Shown here piece after piece: positions 33,065 to 40,076 of a stretch of 48,337 bases of DNA. The notes beneath the pieces were generated by a model. That model was not told where the DNA came from. It searched no databases and was given only the letters and a program-made list of their open reading frames with translations. Location: NCBI GenBank assembly GCA_016287245.1, contig JAEEWG010000023.1:1-48337 (forward strand). The letters are read 5' to 3'. Made by a program: the position numbers and the translations under genes. Origin of the DNA: Clostridia bacterium (GTDB lineage Bacteria; Bacillota; Clostridia; Saccharofermentanales; Saccharofermentanaceae). The stretch's first letter is position 1. Every line of letters begins with the position of its first letter.

Positions 33065-34275
33065 ATTCTGCTCACCACACTTCCGGGATCGATCCGGTAT
33101 TCAGCGATACCCGATATGACCACAAATAAAATCAGAAGAGAAATGTCCAGGAAAAGTAGCTTGCTGAAGACTCCCCAAAGAAGCGAAAATGGTAACGAGA
33201 ACAATCCGAGGAAGATCGAGCAGATCGTGATCAGAGCTGCTATTATCACACCGGCAATGGCCCAGAAAATATAACTTCTGCAGAATATTACGATGAATCT
33301 TTTAAAAGACACTCCGCACAGTCTTAAAACTGCTGCTTTTACTTTATGGTAGCGGATAGCCATCAGAAGGATGCTTCCATAGAAAAAAGCGAGCAGCAGG
33401 ACCATGAAGATCTTCAGATAGTCCTTTAGGTACATTCCGCCGGAAACCACATCGATCAGTGCCGTCGGTGTATTCCGGCGCTCAAGCGTCGTATGGAGCA
33501 CTTCTTCGCTCTTCGCATTCATTTCCCGGAAGACCGATTCCGCGGAAGATGTATTATCAATATAGAATATTCCCTTGATCTGTTCTTCAGGCGAAAGGCT
33601 ACCAAGATTCAGAAACACAAGCGAGTCAAGAGGTGACTGTCCGGACAGCGCTGCGACCCCGATGATTTCGTACTTTTTCCCGAGATAATCAAGATAGTCA
33701 TGCCCGTTTTCTTCGTAGCACGTTTTATAGATATCCTGTCCCACGACAGCAAGCGGCGAGTCAGACAAGCACTCTTCTTCCGTGAAGAAACGACCGCGGA
33801 TCAGCGGAACATTCACACTTTTTGTTCCGCGGTAAAAGACCCCGCGCAGTGTTCCCTGATGAAGGGATGCAAAATAATTATCTGTCCCTGCACTCAGCAC
33901 GGTCTCGATTGCTGTCCATCCATTCTCCAAAACAGGATTCATCAGTACAAAATCCGGATCCTCGGCCTCGATAGGAGTAAAGTCTAAGTTCAGACATCCA
34001 TCATCATCTAAAACATACGCCAGATTACCGGAAATCGTTGCTGTTCCATCTTTAGAAGTCGTGACTGATCCGTATCTGGCAATTGGTAATGATGGATCAT
34101 AGATATTAAAAAAGAGAGAATCCCGCGTGATATAACCTCTCGCGATCTGCTGGTTGAAATTGTATTCTTCATCCGTACAGATAAACACGTAACCAATCAC
34201 AATGACTGCAAAGAAGAAAAGAAAAATAGCCAACCCTACAACGGTAGTTTTCTTATATCGTTCCTCGTGTCCCAT
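33061..34275 (-). CDS. FtsX/MacB-like permease A, copy 2
   Basis: 404 residues from the ATG at 34273-34275 (MGHEERYK), which lines up with the start of copy 1. A longer in-frame start at 34308 falls within a few bases of the predicted transcription start, so it is unlikely. The best ribosome binding site, GGAGG, is followed at once by a different ATG in another frame (34286-34288), giving MFLDGTRGTI and a stop inside this gene. Topology is one N-terminal and three C-terminal helices with a large outside domain. Unlike copy 1 it is not fused by overlap to a secreted-protein gene and has its own promoter. Confidence 0.85.
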   Translation of the reverse strand: MGHEERYKKTTVVGLAIFLFFFAVIVIGYVFICTDEEYNFNQQIARGYITRDSLFFNIYDPSLPIARYGSVTTSKDGTATISGNLAYVLDDDGCLNLDFTPIEAEDPDFVLMNPVLENGWTAIETVLSAGTDNYFASLHQGTLRGVFYRGTKSVNVPLIRGRFFTEEECLSDSPLAVVGQDIYKTCYEENGHDYLDYLGKKYEIIGVAALSGQSPLDSLVFLNLGSLSPEEQIKGIFYIDNTSSAESVFREMNAKSEEVLHTTLERRNTPTALIDVVSGGMYLKDYLKIFMVLLLAFFYGSILLMAIRYHKVKAAVLRLCGVSFKRFIVIFCRSYIFWAIAGVIIAALITICSIFLGLFSLPFSLLWGVFSKLLFLDISLLILFVVISGIAEYRIDPGSVVSRI

Positions 34276-34319
34276 CAAGAAACATAATACCTCCGATCCA
34301 ACAGACATCCCCCAAGAAA

Positions 34320-34348
34320 ATTCTATGACAACATCGAAGTAGTGTCAA
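34320..34348 (-). promoter_or_regulatory. Promoter of the second ABC operon
   Basis: On the minus strand, TTGACA (34343-34348), a 17-base spacer and TAGAAT (34320-34325). It lies between the terminator at 34418-34453 and the permease A start. Confidence 0.82.
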
Positions 34349-34417
34349 CCAGCAATCATCAGTCAAACGCCTGAAAATACACGCTTGATACTCGCTGCCA
34401 CTGTATGCCACTTCATG

Positions 34418-34453
34418 AAAAAGAGACGCAACAGGAGCACCCGATGCGTCTCT
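34418..34453 (-). terminator. Terminator after small secreted protein C
   Basis: On the minus strand, AGAGACGCA and TGCGTCTCT arms with a 14-base loop, followed by TTTT. Confidence 0.82.
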
Positions 34454-34515
34454 TCTCTTCATCTATCTTCTTGCAAAATCAGCAAAGAACTTTTTGCAAA
34501 TCAGATACTTTTTTC

Positions 34516-34866
34516 TCAATTAACATATTGTCCGGAATGTGCTGAAATAGAAACATCTTTGATATGGTCGCTTTTGTTAGCATATTGTGTATAATATGCT
34601 CTCCTGCCGTTATAGGCTTTGTATGATTTTCGGGCAATAATCACAGGATCTCGATCCTGGAGCAGAAAGCAGTCAACAGTCTGAAAGCCTGTTACTGTTG
34701 CAGTAACATAACCCTGCATCTTTGTGAGGATATACCCCTTCGGGCGCACCGTATACACTCCGTATTCATAAACACGAATGTTACCAGCCACCACCGTGGG
34801 AACAACTACGCAAGATGCAATAGCTGCTACTGTCAAACCAACCGCAAGAATTCTTTTGAGTTTCAT
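34516..34866 (-). CDS. Small secreted protein C (tandem family)
   Basis: 116 residues from the ATG at 34864-34866, after GGAGG. Signal peptide MKLKRILAVGLTVAAIASCV with cleavage likely after VVA. The mature part shares MQGYVTATVTG, VDCFLLQD, ARKSYKAYNGRRAYY and YANKSDHI with proteins A and B. It is strongly basic with one conserved Cys. It has its own terminator, so A, B and C are separate units in tandem. The family is small, secreted, basic and linked to a duplicated ABC system, as bacteriocin-like proteins often are; I do not recognise a named family. Confidence 0.82.
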   Translation of the reverse strand: MKLKRILAVGLTVAAIASCVVVPTVVAGNIRVYEYGVYTVRPKGYILTKMQGYVTATVTGFQTVDCFLLQDRDPVIIARKSYKAYNGRRAYYTQYANKSDHIKDVSISAHSGQYVN

Positions 34867-34977
34867 TGAAACCACCTCCATAAAATATTCCATCCCCTGA
34901 TTATATTTTTAAGGAAACGACTTTTTCTTTCTATAAAAATCGTCCTCAAATAAGCAAAAATCTTTCAAATAGAGCGC

Positions 34978-35008
34978 AAAAAACGCAGCCGAATCTCTTC
35001 GGCTGCGT
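34978..35008 (-). terminator. Terminator after small secreted protein B
   Basis: On the minus strand, perfect arms ACGCAGCCGAA and TTCGGCTGCGT with a 4-base loop, followed by TTTTTT. Confidence 0.9.
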
Positions 35009-35095
35009 CTCTTCTCTTCATCTAGTTTTCTTGCATATTCAGCAAAGCACTTTTTGCATATCAGTTATTATTCTCCGGGAAATGGATCTTCGTTA

Positions 35096-35434
35096 TTACG
35101 AAGAGTATCCTGTGATACCGGCAGCCTTGATATAGGGACTCTTAAGAGCATAACCAGTATAATATGCTCTTCTGCCGTAGTAGGCTTTATACGTTTTGCG
35201 CGCAACAGTATAAACTGGCGGTAAATCCTGAACCAAATAGCAATCAACTTTCGAATAACCGGTTACTGTTGCTGTTACATAGCCCTGCATCTTTTCGAAT
35301 ACATCCCCTTCCCGTTTCACCGTATATACTCCGCCATTATGAACTGTAATACCGGCCAGCGCTGTAGGAACAACTACGCAAGATGCAATAGCTGCAACTG
35401 TCAAACCAGCTGCAAGAATTCTTTTAAGTTTCAT
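35096..35434 (-). CDS. Small secreted protein B (tandem family)
   Basis: 112 residues. MKLKRILAAGLTVAAIASCV signal, likely cut after ALA. The mature part has KMQGYVTATVTG, VDCYLVQD, ARKTYKAYYGRRAYY and YALKSPYIKAAGI. It is slightly shorter at the C-terminus than A and C. GGAGG precedes the ATG. The 40 bases upstream (GAGGGAT ... TATGGAGGTATTTCTATG) are shared with A. See C for the role inferred. Confidence 0.82.
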   Translation of the reverse strand: MKLKRILAAGLTVAAIASCVVVPTALAGITVHNGGVYTVKREGDVFEKMQGYVTATVTGYSKVDCYLVQDLPPVYTVARKTYKAYYGRRAYYTGYALKSPYIKAAGITGYSS

Positions 35435-35529
35435 AGAAATACCTCCATATTAAATATGCTATCCCTCATTCAGATTAATAGGAATCGACTCATTTTGTAT
35501 ATCAAATACTATTGGCACAACAAATGTTT

Positions 35530-35880
35530 TCAATAATACCATTGTCCGGAATGTCCCGAAATGCCGGCTTCGTAGATGTGCGAGCTTTTATTTGCATATT
35601 TGCTGTAATAAGCTCTTCTGCCGTTATAAGCATTGTATGTTTTGCGGGCAACAGTCGCTGGATACCTATCCTGGATCATATAGCAGTCAACCTCCTGATA
35701 CCCGGACACTGTTGCTGTAACATACCCCTGCATCTGTGTGAGAATATATCCCTTCGGACGTACCGTATATACTCCACCTTCATGACGTGTGATAGTACCA
35801 GCCATTACTGTAGGAACAACTACGCAAGACGCAATAGCTGCAACTGTTAAACCAACTGCAAGAATTTTTTTCAATTTCAT
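35530..35880 (-). CDS. Small secreted protein A (tandem family)
   Basis: 116 residues from the ATG at 35878-35880, after GGAGG. MKLKKILAVGLTVAAIASCV signal, then a mature part with QMQGYVTATVSG, VDCYMIQD, ARKTYNAYNGRRAYY and YANKSSHI, ending SGHSGQWYY. A likely promoter on the minus strand has TTGCAT and TATGTT, 17 bases apart (about 35931-35960). It is the first of three tandem copies reading toward the second ABC operon. I see no terminator between A and B. Confidence 0.82.
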   Translation of the reverse strand: MKLKKILAVGLTVAAIASCVVVPTVMAGTITRHEGGVYTVRPKGYILTQMQGYVTATVSGYQEVDCYMIQDRYPATVARKTYNAYNGRRAYYSKYANKSSHIYEAGISGHSGQWYY

Positions 35881-35974
35881 AGAAATACCTCCATAATTCA
35901 ATTGTCATCCCTCGAACATATTTAAATGAGGACAACATATTTCTAAAATGTTCATAATGCAAAAAGTATTCAAG

Positions 35975-36003
35975 GAAAACACAGCGTGATAATACGTTTG
36001 TGT
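35975..36003 (-). terminator. Weak terminator after zinc-ribbon gene 2
   Basis: On the minus strand, ACACA..CGT and ACG.TGTGT arms, followed by TTTTCC. The stem is short with one mismatch; it lies 35 bases past the stop. Confidence 0.4.
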
Positions 36004-36037
36004 CTTACACTAGTTCGCAAAAATACACAAAAAACTA

Positions 36038-36457
36038 TTAAGAGAATCTGTGGTTGCAGATTGAGCAATACCACTCTGTATGTCCGTTTCTATAGATCGA
36101 ATACATCTGATGACTCGTTTTCGGAAGAGTCTCAGAATAAGAGTGCCCACACGACGAACAGGTGTAAATGGCCGTACCTGTCTGATAGCAGGTAGGATAT
36201 CTGATAATGTTCCGTAAATAGTTGTGAGCGGTCTTTGGAACGGATTCGTACCACGTATAATGACATTCCGGACAGTAGCATCTATTGATTCCTGCCGAGG
36301 AACATGTCGGATAGGTTAACGGAGTTCGAGTAGCAAAGCGATGGGAACACGTTGCTTCAACTGTTTTGCTCATCGTGGTGGAAGCACCTGCTACGATTGC
36401 GAAAACAAGCAAAACTGCAGCCAGCATTTTAAACTTTTTACTACTAACAATAGTCAT
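36038..36457 (-). CDS. Small secreted CxxC (zinc-ribbon-like) protein 2
   Basis: 139 residues and a paralogue of 30306. Signal peptide MTIVSSKKFKMLAAVLLVFA, ending near VEAT. The Cys units are CSHRF, YPTCSSAGINRCYCPECHYTW, YPTCYQTGTAIYTCSSCGHSY and GHTEWYCSICNHRFS. The final unit (MYSIYRNGHTEWYCSICNHRFS-type end) is nearly the same as in copy 1, while the middle differs, suggesting a fixed C-terminal role and a varying centre. The upstream 58 bases also match copy 1 closely (ACAAGGAGAAATGAATTATG). Function unknown. Confidence 0.8.
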   Translation of the reverse strand: MTIVSSKKFKMLAAVLLVFAIVAGASTTMSKTVEATCSHRFATRTPLTYPTCSSAGINRCYCPECHYTWYESVPKTAHNYLRNIIRYPTCYQTGTAIYTCSSCGHSYSETLPKTSHQMYSIYRNGHTEWYCSICNHRFS

Positions 36458-36515
36458 AATTCATTTCTCCTTGTTGATTTGACACGTAATTTGATTGATT
36501 CGTTACTTACTCCTG

Positions 36516-36572
36516 TCAGGATCGCTTCCTTTCGGAATTCCGAACGAACACATATAGAGAGTCGTTCTTCAT
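36516..36572 (-). CDS. 18-codon upstream ORF, copy 3
   Basis: Reads MKNDSLYVFVRNSERKRS, with AGGAGGT before the ATG. The stop is 58 bases ahead of the zinc-ribbon gene at 36457. See copies 1 and 2 for conservation. In this unit the hairpin before it (GATCC..CCGTC / GACGG.ATC, then TTTTCG) is clearer than in copy 1. Confidence 0.65.
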   Translation of the reverse strand: MKNDSLYVFVRNSERKRS

Positions 36573-36838
36573 TTCTCACTTACCTCCTTTGAAAGAATTG
36601 ATTCTGTTTTACTTATACAGCTCTATATATCCGCGAAAAGATCCGTCCCCCACAGACGGAGGATCCACGTTTCAAAGCCTAGTTCTCACCTTTATTCTTA
36701 TAACTATCTTTCAAATCAAGATTGCCGGAAAAACAGTAGAAATCCGAATACGCAACAAGCACAAAACGGAAAAAGAAAAAGGACGCATTAAATCGAAGGA
36801 TCTATCAAATCCAACTCCACTAAACCATCCCTAAAGAA

Positions 36839-36867
36839 ATTGTAAGGCAGGAAAAAAGCCTTGTCAA
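36839..36867 (-). promoter_or_regulatory. Promoter of zinc-ribbon unit 2
   Basis: On the minus strand, TTGACA (36862-36867), a 17-base spacer, TACAAT (36839-36844), then the shared leader TTTAGGGATGGTTTAGTGGA. In this copy the leader's ribosome binding site is degraded (GGAGTTGG) and the ATG after it is lost. The 265 bases from here to the 18-codon ORF contain no other gene. Confidence 0.8.
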
Positions 36868-36921
36868 CTGAATTAGTTAGCATTCGAAAACTCATTATCC
36901 GTATTCAATTAAGACTACGCC

Positions 36922-36930
36922 TGTTATACT
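36922..36930 (+). promoter_or_regulatory. Extended -10 promoter for the gene at 36982
   Basis: TGT-TATACT followed by GAGAT. It matches the -10 region of the two DUF4214 genes (TGn-TATACTGA), but the TTGCTGCAGCAA palindrome is absent. Confidence 0.55.
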
Positions 36931-36981
36931 GAGATCGGCATAATGGAATCACAACAAGCTAATCATTTTGGAGGTATTTAT

Positions 36982-37458
36982 ATGGGGAAAACTACTAGAA
37001 AATGTTTGTCACTGTTTATGACAGTGATGATCATTCTATCATTCTCACTTTCCACGGTATCAGCTGCAGGAAGTACGAGAACATTTAAGGTCAGACGAAG
37101 CGGTACATATGCCGAGATTGGTTCTGTCACCATTACTACATTTTCATGGGCCAATCTGATGGGCACGATCACATTCAATGGTGACGTGACCTGGGCAAAT
37201 ACCGGGATCGATGCCGGTACTCAGTATATCTTTGCTATCTCTTCCATGAAGGAAGGCGCGAAGATCACCCTCACCTATGTAGAAGGATCTGAGTACTATG
37301 AATTCTATAATATTCAGTCCATGGCCAGTACACACGGCGGAAACAATATGAGCAAACTTACAGGCAAGATCCATATTGATAATTCAGGCCTTTGGAAAAT
37401 AGATACATTAAAAACATCCAGAGGAGCTTCTATCGGTATTTATTTCAGAAACACCTGA
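36982..37458 (+). CDS. Small secreted beta-rich protein, unknown
   Basis: 158 residues from the ATG at 36982; GGAGG lies 7 bases upstream, while an earlier in-frame ATG at 36943 has none. Signal peptide MGKTTRKCLSLFMTVMIILS, likely cut after VSA. The mature part of about 130 residues alternates hydrophobic and polar residues (SVTITTFSWANLMGTITFNG, IYFRNT end) and has no Cys, as expected for a small beta-sandwich. No family recognised. It is the only plus-strand gene in this part of the island and ends at a perfect inverted repeat shared with the gene convergent to it. Confidence 0.75.
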   Translation: MGKTTRKCLSLFMTVMIILSFSLSTVSAAGSTRTFKVRRSGTYAEIGSVTITTFSWANLMGTITFNGDVTWANTGIDAGTQYIFAISSMKEGAKITLTYVEGSEYYEFYNIQSMASTHGGNNMSKLTGKIHIDNSGLWKIDTLKTSRGASIGIYFRNT

Positions 37459-37531
37459 TAGCCACGTTAAGAACTCGTTCAAAACTCTCATTATGCCGGC
37501 AGGAATGAGCTCTCTTTGGTGATGAATGAAA

Positions 37532-37563
37532 TACCCGCTATGCAGTTTCCTGCATAGCGGGTA
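37532..37563 (+). terminator. Perfect 14-bp inverted repeat between convergent genes
   Basis: Arms TACCCGCTATGCAG and CTGCATAGCGGGTA with a 4-base loop. The flanking T runs are short on both strands (GTTTC; TTTCATT), so it may act as a bidirectional terminator without a strong U tract. Confidence 0.6.
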
Positions 37564-37592
37564 CAGTTTCAATGTCTGGGTAAATGTTTGGT

Positions 37593-38708
37593 TCAGAAGA
37601 TTATGCTAGTATATTTTTTGGCAGCCTCAATAAGAGATGTCACTGTTTTGTAATTTGTACATTCAGCGAGTTTTTTATTGAGAGCAGGTCTGACCAACCA
37701 GAGAATAACATATGAATAGTAAACTCTGTTGACATTCTTTGTATTGCAGAGTTCTTTAAATCCCTTGCTAGAATCGTTTAGTAAATAACCAATGAATCTA
37801 TCAAGATTTGTTTTTCCGTTCGTAGTGTTAAACAGTTGCTCATACGTTGGTGTTCTCACAGGATCTCCACCCTTTTTCGTCGGAGGATCAAAAGTTATTC
37901 CATAATTACTGCAATAAATTCCAAATTCTGTAGCCATCACATCCCAGGTAGAGAATAGCGTTATTGCAATCAATGCTTCAGTGATAGTTTTATACGACTT
38001 AAGTATAGATCCTGCAGGAGAATTGATTTTTTTGACCATTTTCAAAATAATATCACTCTTTGATACGATTGCGGGATTCAGCAGATAATCTGCCAAAGAC
38101 GATTTTGTTAAGATAGCTACTACGGCTGATGCCTCATCATAATTGTATCTCGACGCCAGATTTTCACATTTTCCAATAAAATCTATGTACTTGCTAACAT
38201 CTTTTACCTCTACACGAAACAGTTTAGAAGCTTTATTAGAAAGATTCATGCCCTTGCTTTTGGCACACCCATAAGCATAACTGATCCAATTTGCCGCTAC
38301 GTTTTGTTTTTGACCGCTTGTAAGGCTCCCGGAAAGCTGACTGAACTTTTTGCCGTAGAGATATCCCGCAAAATCATCCAGAGTCTTCGGGGTGGTCGTG
38401 TAATAAAAGCGTGTCTCACAGATGGCACATCGCAACTGTGTATATCCATTAACATCTTTTACATATGGTTTATGTCCTGTTGCAGAAAGAGTCTTGTAAA
38501 AATACTGTCCACAAGAGTTGCACTTGCAATATGCACTTCCTTCTCTTGAACAGCTCGGTTGGGATACGACAGTTATTGTTGTATAGCTACTATGGCTACA
38601 AGCCGCTTGTACCTTATTTCCCAGCAAAGTAGTGGTTCCTGCCAGGGTTGCAAGCAGTAAAACTGCTGCAATGATTCTTTTCCATAAGTTATTAGTTTTA
38701 TACCTCAT
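37593..38708 (-). CDS. Secreted protein: zinc-ribbon-like N-terminus plus unknown helical domain
   Basis: 371 residues. Signal peptide ends near VQAA (about 33-35). Residues 35-103 carry the same Cys repeats as the two small proteins: CSHSSY, QPSCSREGSAYCKCNSCGQYF and a final QLRCAICETRFYY unit. Residues 108-371 form a longer, mainly helical domain (TLDDFAGYLYGKKFSQLSG, then NWISYAYGCAKSKGMNL) that I do not recognise. The shared N-terminus suggests a common targeting or binding module, with the C-terminal domain as cargo. GGGAG precedes the ATG. A 16-codon frame just upstream (MKNFIGSKNFIKSREY) faintly resembles the 18-codon ORFs but has no ribosome binding site. Confidence 0.78.
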   Translation of the reverse strand: MRYKTNNLWKRIIAAVLLLATLAGTTTLLGNKVQAACSHSSYTTITVVSQPSCSREGSAYCKCNSCGQYFYKTLSATGHKPYVKDVNGYTQLRCAICETRFYYTTTPKTLDDFAGYLYGKKFSQLSGSLTSGQKQNVAANWISYAYGCAKSKGMNLSNKASKLFRVEVKDVSKYIDFIGKCENLASRYNYDEASAVVAILTKSSLADYLLNPAIVSKSDIILKMVKKINSPAGSILKSYKTITEALIAITLFSTWDVMATEFGIYCSNYGITFDPPTKKGGDPVRTPTYEQLFNTTNGKTNLDRFIGYLLNDSSKGFKELCNTKNVNRVYYSYVILWLVRPALNKKLAECTNYKTVTSLIEAAKKYTSIIF

Positions 38709-38948
38709 ATTAATACTCCCTTGATTTTATAAAATTCTTCGACCCTATAAAGTTCTTCATTCTGTGTTGTTAAATTGTTGCTTCAATCATTCCACCTCCT
38801 TGTCTTCATTTGTTTATGAATCAGATCCTTAAGGGATCTCTTCTTCCGCCAGTAAAAAAGCATAGAAATACCCGCTTCACCTAGCCGCATACCTTTGCGG
38901 GCTTAGTGAATCACTGAAGAAAACAACACATTATTCAGTTTCAAATCG

Positions 38949-39098
38949 TTAGTCTTGGAACAACAAAGACAGGTATTTTCCCAATATACCTTCTTTAGAA
39001 ATAGTTCTCACATCAGAACTAGACGACACGCATTTTCTGCATGTCATCACTGAAATAAGAAACACTGCTGCCATAGAAACAAAACACACACGATCCAT
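38949..39098 (-). CDS. Possible 49-residue lipoprotein-like ORF
   Basis: Begins MDRVCFVSMAAVFLISVMTC, which could be a short lipoprotein signal with Cys at 20, followed by 29 polar residues ending LSLLFQD. The ribosome binding site is weak (AAGG at about 13 bases). No homologue recognised. Confidence 0.3.
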   Translation of the reverse strand: MDRVCFVSMAAVFLISVMTCRKCVSSSSDVRTISKEGILGKYLSLLFQD

Positions 39099-39253
39099 AA
39101 CACCAATACCTTGCTTCCGCCCAAAATTTCAGTCTTGCTGATCAATTAACAAATTATTTAGTTGTTTGCCATCTAAGAAGAATATAACAATAAAAGGTCC
39201 TTAACAACCTTACAAAATAGTCACTTAGCTTTGAGCAAGACGAAATACATTTC

Positions 39254-39454
39254 TCAATAGCTCAGCTGCATACACATAAATACAATAAGAGAGGCTACAA
39301 CTATGATGAATTCTGCGAAAGATATGCTAACTATCTGGAAAACGCAAGTGACTCTTTGCGTACGGATATCTATTCCTCTGACTAGGAAAGAAGATTGAGA
39401 GTACAGGAGAACATCAGCTGTCTCCATAAGTGCACTTCGTGCTTTCGTAAACAT
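39254..39454 (-). CDS. Possible 66-residue protein with C-terminal membrane helix
   Basis: Starts MFTKARSALMETADVLLYSQ and ends in a hydrophobic segment (AEFIIVVASLIVFMCMQLSY). GAGGA lies about 8 bases before the ATG. It could be a small membrane protein or a chance frame; nothing nearby supports either. Confidence 0.3.
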   Translation of the reverse strand: MFTKARSALMETADVLLYSQSSFLVRGIDIRTQRVTCVFQIVSISFAEFIIVVASLIVFMCMQLSY

Positions 39455-39572
39455 GATGCATCCTCATCGGAATGAGAGAAGGTTATTCTCTTTTTTCGAA
39501 ACGTATAGAATACTATTAATCTTTTTTCGCAGCATACCATACTGACAAGCAGAAAACCCTTAAATCAGTTTA

Positions 39573-39612
39573 AACAAAGAGGGACTACTTAGATAAGCAG
39601 TCCCTCTTTGTT
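39573..39612 (-). terminator. Terminator of the RHS toxin locus
   Basis: On the minus strand, AACAAAGAGGGACT and AGTCCCTCTTTGTT arms (14 bp, perfect) with a 12-base loop, followed by TAAACTG. The U tract is short, but the arm itself ends in TTTGTT. Confidence 0.75.
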
Positions 39613-39782
39613 GTTCAACAGTATTATCTGAAATAGAGCACAAACACTTGCTCTTGAATAATACTAACAATTGTCTGATTAGCTAATATGTTTACGTTTT
39701 CTGTTGCTCAAGGTTCTCTTCTCATTTATGAGCATGTAATTCGAACTAAGTTTTCTCTTTGAAAACATATCAATCGCTAATC

Positions 39783-40076
39783 TTACTTTTCTTCAATGTA
39801 CTTCTTCACATACCCAGGTGCAGGAAAGTCAGGATATTGAAACTCCCAAACACAATTGCAGGACCTACATCTAAACCACTTGTTAGCAGGGTGCCAGTAT
39901 GTCTTAACCTCACCGTTTTTATACACTTCAAAGGTTGATTGACTCTGATCACCTGATGAGATTTCTTCAAATACTCCAGCTTGTACCTGCCCGAGGAAAA
40001 AAGATTCAATCTCTTGGTAACATTTCCGAGTGTTGATTATAGTCCCTATTCTTTCAAAGCAATCGCACTTTATCAA
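39783..40076 (-). CDS. Putative immunity protein for the RHS toxin
   Basis: 97 residues from TTG (40074-40076). GGAGG inside the end of the toxin gene lies 10 bases upstream, and the TTG overlaps the toxin stop as TTGA; the frame is open to GTG 40085, but that codon is too close to the ribosome binding site. It has four or five Cys, including [24 protein letters not shown] near the C-terminus, possibly a metal site. There is no signal peptide, so it is cytoplasmic. A small acidic-to-neutral cytoplasmic protein translated in coupling with a polymorphic toxin is the standard immunity arrangement. I do not recognise the immunity family. Confidence 0.7.
   Translation of the reverse strand: MIKCDCFERIGTIINTRKCYQEIESFFLGQVQAGVFEEISSGDQSQSTFEVYKNGEVKTYWHPANKWFRCRSCNCVWEFQYPDFPAPGYVKKYIEEK

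Larger units (their letters stand above)
38709..39782 (-). other. Gene-poor, AT-rich gap of about 1.07 kb
   Basis: Holds no confident gene. On the minus strand there are two tiny hydrophobic frames (entered separately), an imperfect hairpin at 38876-38910 (TTCAC...GTGAA) followed at a distance by six Ts, and a near-palindrome AGATCCTTAAGGGATCT at 38823-38839. A 14-base word TAGATGGCAAACAA is shared with the leader of the secreted protein at 29766. It could be decayed island DNA. Confidence 0.5.

Noticed and set aside
29422..35880. Calling the small secreted proteins lactococcin 972 homologues
   Set aside because: Gene layout is reminiscent, but I could not align the mature sequences convincingly to that family; only an AYY-type C-terminal similarity was seen.
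29422..35880. Lipoprotein anchoring through VASC or IASC in the small secreted proteins
   Set aside because: The residues after Cys are hydrophobic (VVVPT) and a better A-x-A-like cleavage site follows; true lipobox Cys is normally followed by polar spacer residues.
26260..38708. Mobile element carrying the accessory island
   Set aside because: No integrase, transposase, terminal inverted repeats or attachment-site duplication could be found in the window, although duplication within the island is plain.
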